Below, one piece after another: positions 59,553 through 64,000 of a stretch of 64,000 bases of DNA (position 1 is its first letter; each line of letters starts with the position of its first letter). Location: positions 1-64,000 of the forward strand of contig JAEETH010000001.1 of assembly GCA_016290215.1 (NCBI GenBank). The letters are read 5' to 3'. The DNA is from Bacteroidales bacterium. GTDB taxonomy: Bacteria; Bacteroidota; Bacteroidia; Bacteroidales; F082. The notes beneath the pieces are model-generated. The model was not told the DNA's origin, did not search any database, and was given only the letters and a program-made list of their open reading frames with translations. Made by a program: the position numbers and the translations under genes.

Positions 59553-61298
59553 TTACATGGCTTTCGCCCAAGTATCCTTCAACGCCACAGTACGGTTGAA
59601 AACTAAATGTCCCGACGTGCTGTCCTTGTCGACCGTGAAGTAGCCGATACGTTGGAATTGGAAGTGGTCGAGCGGTTTGGCATCGGCGAGGTATTCTTCC
59701 ACATAGCACACGGGGCGAATCTCCAACGAGTTGGGATTCATCATTTCCTTCATGGCTTCCAATGCGGTCTTGCCTTCGTTTTGCAAGCGAGCTAACTCGT
59801 CGCGCGGATTTTCCACTTTCCAGAGGCGGTCGTACATGCGCACCTCGGCTTCGAGGCAACGATCACAGCTTACCCAATGGATGGTGCCTTTCACCTTGCG
59901 GTTAGCGCCGGGCAGACCACTCTTCGTGTCGGGGTCATATTCAGCGTAAACCTCCACAACTTCACCGTTTTCGTCCTTCTTGCAGCCCGTGCATTTTACG
60001 ATGTAGGCGTTCTTGAGGCGCACCTCGTTGCCAGGAGTCATGCGGAAATATTTTTTCGGCGCGTCTTCCATGAAGTCCTCCTTCTCAATCCACAACTCGC
60101 GACCGAAGGCAATCTTGTGGCTGCCAGCCGTTTCGTCCTCGGGATTATTGATGGCATCCATTTCCTCGATTTGTCCTTCTGGATAGTTGGTAATGACCAA
60201 CTTCACCGGGTTAACCACGGCGGCCACACGGGTGGCGGTAGCATTGAGATCCTCGCGGATGGCACTCTCCATCAAGGCGAAATCGTTCAACGCATCGTAG
60301 GTGGTGTAGCCAATCTTGTCGATGAACTTGTGGATGCCGCTCGGCGTGTAGCCACGACGACGGAAGCCGCAAATCGTGGGCATGCGCGGGTCGTCCCAAC
60401 CGCTCACCAAGCCCTCGTTGACGAGGACAAGCAAGTTGCGCTTACTAAGCAAGATATAGTTGAGATTCAACTTATTAAACTCGGTTTGACGCGGACGGTT
60501 GTCGTCCATGTTGTCGCCTTCGCCACGGATTTCCTTGAGCCAATCGACAAAGAGGTCGTAAAGTGGACGGTGTACCACAAATTCAAGCGTGCACAATGAA
60601 TGGGTCACACCCTCGAAGTAGTCGCTTTGTCCATGGGCAAAGTCATACATCGGGTAGGCGTGCCACTTGGTGCCCGTGCGGTGGTGCGGTGTATCGACGA
60701 CGCGATAGATGATAGGGTCGCGGAAATGCATGTTCGGGTTGGCCATGTCGATCTTGGCACGAAGCACCATCTTGCCCTCGCCAATCTCGCCGTTGTTCAT
60801 CTTGTTGAACAGGTCGAGCGATTCCTCGATGGGACGGTTGCGGTAGGGACTCTCTATGCCAGGTTGTGTAGGCGTACCTTTTTGTGCAGCAATCTCTTCC
60901 GAACTTTGCTCATCGATGTAAGCCTTACCTCTTTTAATCAGTTCTATGGCAAAATCCCAAAGTTGCTGGAAGTAATCGGAGGCATAGTATTCGTTACCCC
61001 ACTGGTAACCAAGCCATTGGATATCCTCTTTGATAGCATCGACGTATTCCATGTTCTCCTTGGTGGGGTTGGTGTCGTCGAAACGCAGGTTGCAAATGCC
61101 GCCATGCTGTGCAGCAATGCCGAAATCGAGGCAGATGGCCTTGGCGTGACCAATGTGAAGGTAACCATTCGGCTCTGGAGGGAAACGCGTCTGCACACGT
61201 CCGCCATTCTTGCCGTTAGCGAGGTCTTCTTCCACTTTCGCTTCAATGAAATTGAGCGACTTTTTTTCAGTTACTTTTTCTTCTTCAGGGTTTGTCAT
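59553..61298 (-). CDS. glnS: glutaminyl-tRNA synthetase
   Basis: A 581-residue class I synthetase: RFPPEPNGYLHIGHAKAI (HIGH), NLRFDDTNPTKENMEYV, YDFAHGQSDYFEGVTHSLCT and LLSKRNL (KMSKS-like). The anticodon-binding beta barrels follow. Full length; divergent from the Ig-like lipoprotein gene. Confidence 0.96.
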   Translation of the reverse strand: MTNPEEEKVTEKKSLNFIEAKVEEDLANGKNGGRVQTRFPPEPNGYLHIGHAKAICLDFGIAAQHGGICNLRFDDTNPTKENMEYVDAIKEDIQWLGYQWGNEYYASDYFQQLWDFAIELIKRGKAYIDEQSSEEIAAQKGTPTQPGIESPYRNRPIEESLDLFNKMNNGEIGEGKMVLRAKIDMANPNMHFRDPIIYRVVDTPHHRTGTKWHAYPMYDFAHGQSDYFEGVTHSLCTLEFVVHRPLYDLFVDWLKEIRGEGDNMDDNRPRQTEFNKLNLNYILLSKRNLLVLVNEGLVSGWDDPRMPTICGFRRRGYTPSGIHKFIDKIGYTTYDALNDFALMESAIREDLNATATRVAAVVNPVKLVITNYPEGQIEEMDAINNPEDETAGSHKIAFGRELWIEKEDFMEDAPKKYFRMTPGNEVRLKNAYIVKCTGCKKDENGEVVEVYAEYDPDTKSGLPGANRKVKGTIHWVSCDRCLEAEVRMYDRLWKVENPRDELARLQNEGKTALEAMKEMMNPNSLEIRPVCYVEEYLADAKPLDHFQFQRIGYFTVDKDSTSGHLVFNRTVALKDTWAKAM

Positions 61299-61324
61299 AG
61301 TTCAATTAGGTTTGAAACAAAGGG

Positions 61325-61332
61325 CAAAAATA
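61325..61332 (-). promoter_or_regulatory. -7 box TATTTTTG of glnS
   Basis: Reverse TAnnTTTG 26 bases before the glnS ATG. Confidence 0.6.
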
Positions 61333-61373
61333 GGAAAAAAGAGGAATAGAAAAGAAACACGGCAAAAATTAAC

Positions 61374-61381
61374 TACCTTTG
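61374..61381 (+). promoter_or_regulatory. -7 box TACCTTTG of the Ig-like lipoprotein gene
   Basis: Forward TAnnTTTG ending four bases before the GTG at 61386, so the mRNA is leaderless or starts at the TTG at 61398. Confidence 0.5.
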
Positions 61382-61385
61382 CCCC

Positions 61386-63164
61386 GTGATTCACAAGTTG
61401 AAATATCTGTTTTTTGGCCTTGGATTGCTTTTTGTGGCCTTCCTTAACCACCACTGCGCCAACGCTGTAGCGCCCACGGGCGGACCCAAGGACACCACAC
61501 CTCCTGTGGTCGTTGAAGTTGTGCCAAAAAACCAGAGTACCAACTTCATCGGCAAGAAAATCGAAATCACCTTCGATGAATTCATTACCCTCGATAACGC
61601 CAATCAAAACGTGATGATTTCGCCGCCAATGAGCGAGAAACCCGACATCAAACTGAAAAACAAAACGGTAATTGTCAGGTTTAAAGAGGATTTGGCACCC
61701 AACACGACCTATACCATCAATTTCGGCTCGACCATCAAGGACTTGCACGAAGGCAACCCTTTCAATGACTATGTCTACAGCTTCTCGACGGGCGACCATA
61801 TCGACACGCTCAGCATCGCTGGAAAACTGCTCAATGCCGAAGACAAGAAACCTGTCGAAGGTGCCTATGTGGGTCTTTATGCCGCCGACCGCGACAACCT
61901 CGACTCACTGCCGATGACGACCGCCCCCAACTACATCACCAAGACCGACAAAGATGGCAACTTCCGCCTCAATGGACTAACGAACAAACATTATCTCGTG
62001 TTTGGCCTGAAGGATGCCAACGCCAACCTATATTTCGACTTGCCTAACGAGTCCGTCGCGTTTTTGGACAGCTTGGTGCCTGCCTCATATCCACAATCGC
62101 TGTTGCCAAAACCTGCGATGGATTCAACAATGGCGGATAGTTTGACGATGCAGGTGGATTCTGTCGTTTTTGAGACGAAAACGGCGACAAAGTTTGACCA
62201 AAATGCTTTCAAATTGACTTTGGAAATGTTCACCGAGGTGGACTCAACGCAAGTGCTTTTAGAGAAGAAACTCGTAGAAGAAGGCCTGCTGCGCTTTGTG
62301 TTCCGCCATCCTGCCAAAGATGCCGTCATCATGACGCCTGAAATGCTGCCCGACACTTTCAATCTCTTCACAACACATTCCGCCGCCTACGACACGGTTT
62401 GGTGGTATTTCACCCCCAACGTCAAGGACAGCCTATGGGTGCAGGTGAAATACGACACCCTCATCAACGACTCATCGCGCTACAGCCTGAAATTCAAGGA
62501 GACAAAGGCCAACCGAAAACTGAAACGCGAGCCCGAAAAGCTGAAAGTCAGCAGCAACCTCGTCGGTCGCGGCGGACTGATTCAAGGCGACACCCTGACC
62601 TTGAAATTCTCCGAACCCATCGTACGCTATGCCATGCGCGACTCGGCCATCTTCAAATGCGATTCAATTATCTATTACGACACACTCGCCTTTGAACCCG
62701 CCGATGAACAAGGCCTCAAATACCGAATGACCACCCCATTCTCTGCCGACTCAAGCTATAGCATCGAAATCCCCGATTCGGTGTTTTTCGGCATCCGCAA
62801 TCGCACCAATGACGTCATCAAATTAGATTTTCACGTTTTGAAAGATGAGGAATACGGCAACATCTACATCACTGTGGTGCCGCCCAAGGGAATGAAACAA
62901 GTTGTCGTTCAGTTGTTGAACGAGAGCGAAAAAGTGCTTAAAGAACAGATGATTACAAAAAAGGAAGAGGTGATGTTCGACTACCTCATGCCCGCCAAAT
63001 ACAAGCTCCGCGCCATCCTCGATGCCGACGGCAACGGCAAATGGAGCACGGGCAACTATCACCGCCACAGCCTGCCCGAAACCATCGTCAACTATAAAGA
63101 CACCCTCGAACTAAAGGCCGGCTGGGACATCGATTTGGACGAGGTTTGGGACTTGAACCAATAA
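61386..63164 (+). CDS. Ig-like-domain lipoprotein
   Basis: A 592-residue lipoprotein with lipid Cys at about residue 24 (AFLNHHC) and the typical Bacteroidota opening PTGGPKDTTPPVVVEVVP of a SbsA-type Ig-like domain. A carboxypeptidase-regulatory-like or SpaA-like module follows (GAYVGLYAADRDNLDSLP), with further beta domains. Start is GTG 61386 or TTG 61398 (MKYLFFGLGLLF); no ATG is available. Function unknown; located at the cell surface or periplasmic face of the outer membrane. Confidence 0.8.
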   Translation: MIHKLKYLFFGLGLLFVAFLNHHCANAVAPTGGPKDTTPPVVVEVVPKNQSTNFIGKKIEITFDEFITLDNANQNVMISPPMSEKPDIKLKNKTVIVRFKEDLAPNTTYTINFGSTIKDLHEGNPFNDYVYSFSTGDHIDTLSIAGKLLNAEDKKPVEGAYVGLYAADRDNLDSLPMTTAPNYITKTDKDGNFRLNGLTNKHYLVFGLKDANANLYFDLPNESVAFLDSLVPASYPQSLLPKPAMDSTMADSLTMQVDSVVFETKTATKFDQNAFKLTLEMFTEVDSTQVLLEKKLVEEGLLRFVFRHPAKDAVIMTPEMLPDTFNLFTTHSAAYDTVWWYFTPNVKDSLWVQVKYDTLINDSSRYSLKFKETKANRKLKREPEKLKVSSNLVGRGGLIQGDTLTLKFSEPIVRYAMRDSAIFKCDSIIYYDTLAFEPADEQGLKYRMTTPFSADSSYSIEIPDSVFFGIRNRTNDVIKLDFHVLKDEEYGNIYITVVPPKGMKQVVVQLLNESEKVLKEQMITKKEEVMFDYLMPAKYKLRAILDADGNGKWSTGNYHRHSLPETIVNYKDTLELKAGWDIDLDEVWDLNQ

Positions 63165-63797
63165 TTATTCGGTAAGAATATCAGGGAGAATCACCACGCG
63201 CATCCCAACGAAAGCATATTTTTCTTTCAGCTGAATCAAATCATCATCACGCAGACGGATGCAACCTTCGCTGCCACGACCTGGCACCGAGCTTTCGTTG
63301 TTGGTGCTGCCATGAATGCCGATGCCCGAATGACCTGGCGTCTTGAGGCGCATGAACCAGTGGCCATACGACAAGATGCTTCCACGACCATCGCCAAAGT
63401 CATGATGCCAGTTGGAGGCATCTACAATCTCAGTGATGGTAAAGGGATTTTCAACCGTGCATTCAGGGGTTTTCATATCGCCTTTCTTCTGTTTTTGTCC
63501 CTTTGCCTTGCCCACGCATACGGGAAAATGTGCGCGTTTTAAGGTATCTGCGCCCACCACCTCGCAAACATAAAGTCGATACTCGGGTTTGGAAATCACG
63601 ATAAAACAATTCTTGGGGTTCACGACATCGGAATAGAATGTTGCCGAGTCGGACACAATGACCGCAGTCGTATCTTGTTGCATCACAACCGTGTCATTAT
63701 GAACTTGTTCAACGGTTTCGGTCGCGTTACCCGAACCGCACGAGGTCATGGCGAACAAAGCCGCCAAAATATAAAGTATGTTCATCTTTCCCTTCAT
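63165..63797 (-). CDS. L,D-transpeptidase (YkuD) lipoprotein
   Basis: A 210-residue lipoprotein starting MKGKMNILYILAALFAMTSC, with lipid Cys at the lipobox. The YkuD domain has SKPEYRLYV, GIGIHGSTNN and the catalytic GSEGCIRLRDDD. It makes 3-3 crosslinks in peptidoglycan or attaches proteins to it. In-frame starts at 63806 and 63785 are possible; a TTG at 63818 lies in the -7 box. The stop abuts that of the convergent lipoprotein gene. Confidence 0.9.
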   Translation of the reverse strand: MKGKMNILYILAALFAMTSCGSGNATETVEQVHNDTVVMQQDTTAVIVSDSATFYSDVVNPKNCFIVISKPEYRLYVCEVVGADTLKRAHFPVCVGKAKGQKQKKGDMKTPECTVENPFTITEIVDASNWHHDFGDGRGSILSYGHWFMRLKTPGHSGIGIHGSTNNESSVPGRGSEGCIRLRDDDLIQLKEKYAFVGMRVVILPDILTE

Positions 63798-63815
63798 TAT
63801 GGCCATTATTTCCTG

Positions 63816-63823
63816 CAAAAGTA
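63816..63823 (-). promoter_or_regulatory. -7 box TACTTTTG of the L,D-transpeptidase gene
   Basis: Reverse TAnnTTTG 18 bases before the ATG at 63797. Confidence 0.55.
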
Positions 63824-63902
63824 GACATTTTCCCCATTATTTGACGGCTTTTGCCCTTTTCAACATCAAAAAAACGTATTTTTGCGCTCAAATTTAGCAA
63901 AA

Positions 63903-64000
63903 GGGACTACGAGACGCGAGACTATGACTTCTGACAATGACTATGACTGCTTTGTCAGAAGAGCTGAATGTCAGCCCAAATGCAAAAGCAGTCATTGTCA
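63903..64000. repeat. dispersed repeat and TGACAATGACT inverted repeat at the window edge
   Basis: A short GGGACTACGAGACGCGAGAC segment is followed by an inverted repeat with arms TGACAATGACTATGACTGC (63932-63950) and GCAGTCATTGTCA (63988-64000). No gene is seen here. Confidence 0.7.

Overview
The window is a chromosomal segment of a member of the Bacteroidota, most likely the Bacteroidales. The evidence is the many -7 boxes of the form TAnnTTTG, a gingipain/HagA-like secreted adhesin, a CotH-kinase protein ending in a type IX secretion (T9SS) sorting domain, GldH, an S46 dipeptidyl-peptidase, and the gene orders ricT-gldH-PBP1A and prs-rplY-pth. No rRNA, CRISPR array or intact transposon is present. 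Two tRNAs, Leu(CAA) and Pro(CGG), are encoded.

Layout. 1-3.2 kb: 5' part of a large secreted adhesin that runs off the left edge. 3.5-5.3 kb: a U32 'peptidase' of the RNA-hydroxylation type. 5.4-17.3 kb: an envelope-polysaccharide O-acylation cluster with two AlgI-like MBOAT acyltransferases and six AlgJ/AlgX-like SGNH proteins that fall into three paralogous pairs. It faces a membrane-anchored GH16-like protein (17.4-19.3 kb) that shares a short helical module with the SGNH proteins. 19.3-26.2 kb: an ATPase, a CotH protein, an S46 peptidase and a THUMP RNA methyltransferase. 26.3-27 kb: a PIN toxin-antitoxin pair. 27-37.4 kb: housekeeping genes (pth, rplY, prs, tRNA-Leu, glmS, lemA, ricT, gldH, PBP1A, obg). 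37.4-44 kb: an AT-rich glycosyltransferase island behind obg, with an IS3-type transposase remnant, a displaced second obg 3' end, two tandem GT-C-like proteins, and GtrB and GtrA homologues. 44-51.7 kb: PAP2 phosphatase, SAM hydrolase, phoH, purC, a DUF3791/DUF3990 toxin-like trio, a PHP phosphatase, a second U32 protein, tRNA-Pro and mntP. 51.8-55.9 kb: an outer-membrane beta-barrel followed by an AT-rich pair, a left-handed-helix acyltransferase and a CapA-SGNH fusion. 55.9-64 kb: gpmA behind a ParE-type TA pair, an OstA/LptA-like protein, a MazG-like protein, glnS, an Ig-like lipoprotein and an L,D-transpeptidase.

Surface chemistry is a theme. Acyl transfer to exported glycans (5-17 kb), side-chain glucosylation of the Gtr type (39-44 kb), a CapA-SGNH module (53-56 kb), LPS-transport-like OstA and peptidoglycan synthesis or crosslinking (PBP1A, L,D-transpeptidase) all act on the envelope, and several are tandem-duplicated or on AT-rich inserts.

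The other striking property is the density of small dispersed repeats. At least seven families are visible, and four of them lie inside reading frames: an RDAINRVST-coding palindrome in two unrelated genes, a TEQLL/TEQLS array, an RQAQGP-type insert, and a repeat that encodes the leader of GldH. Many starts were set by the rule that the -7 box must lie upstream of the start codon. Three genes have a start exactly four bases after the box and may be leaderless.
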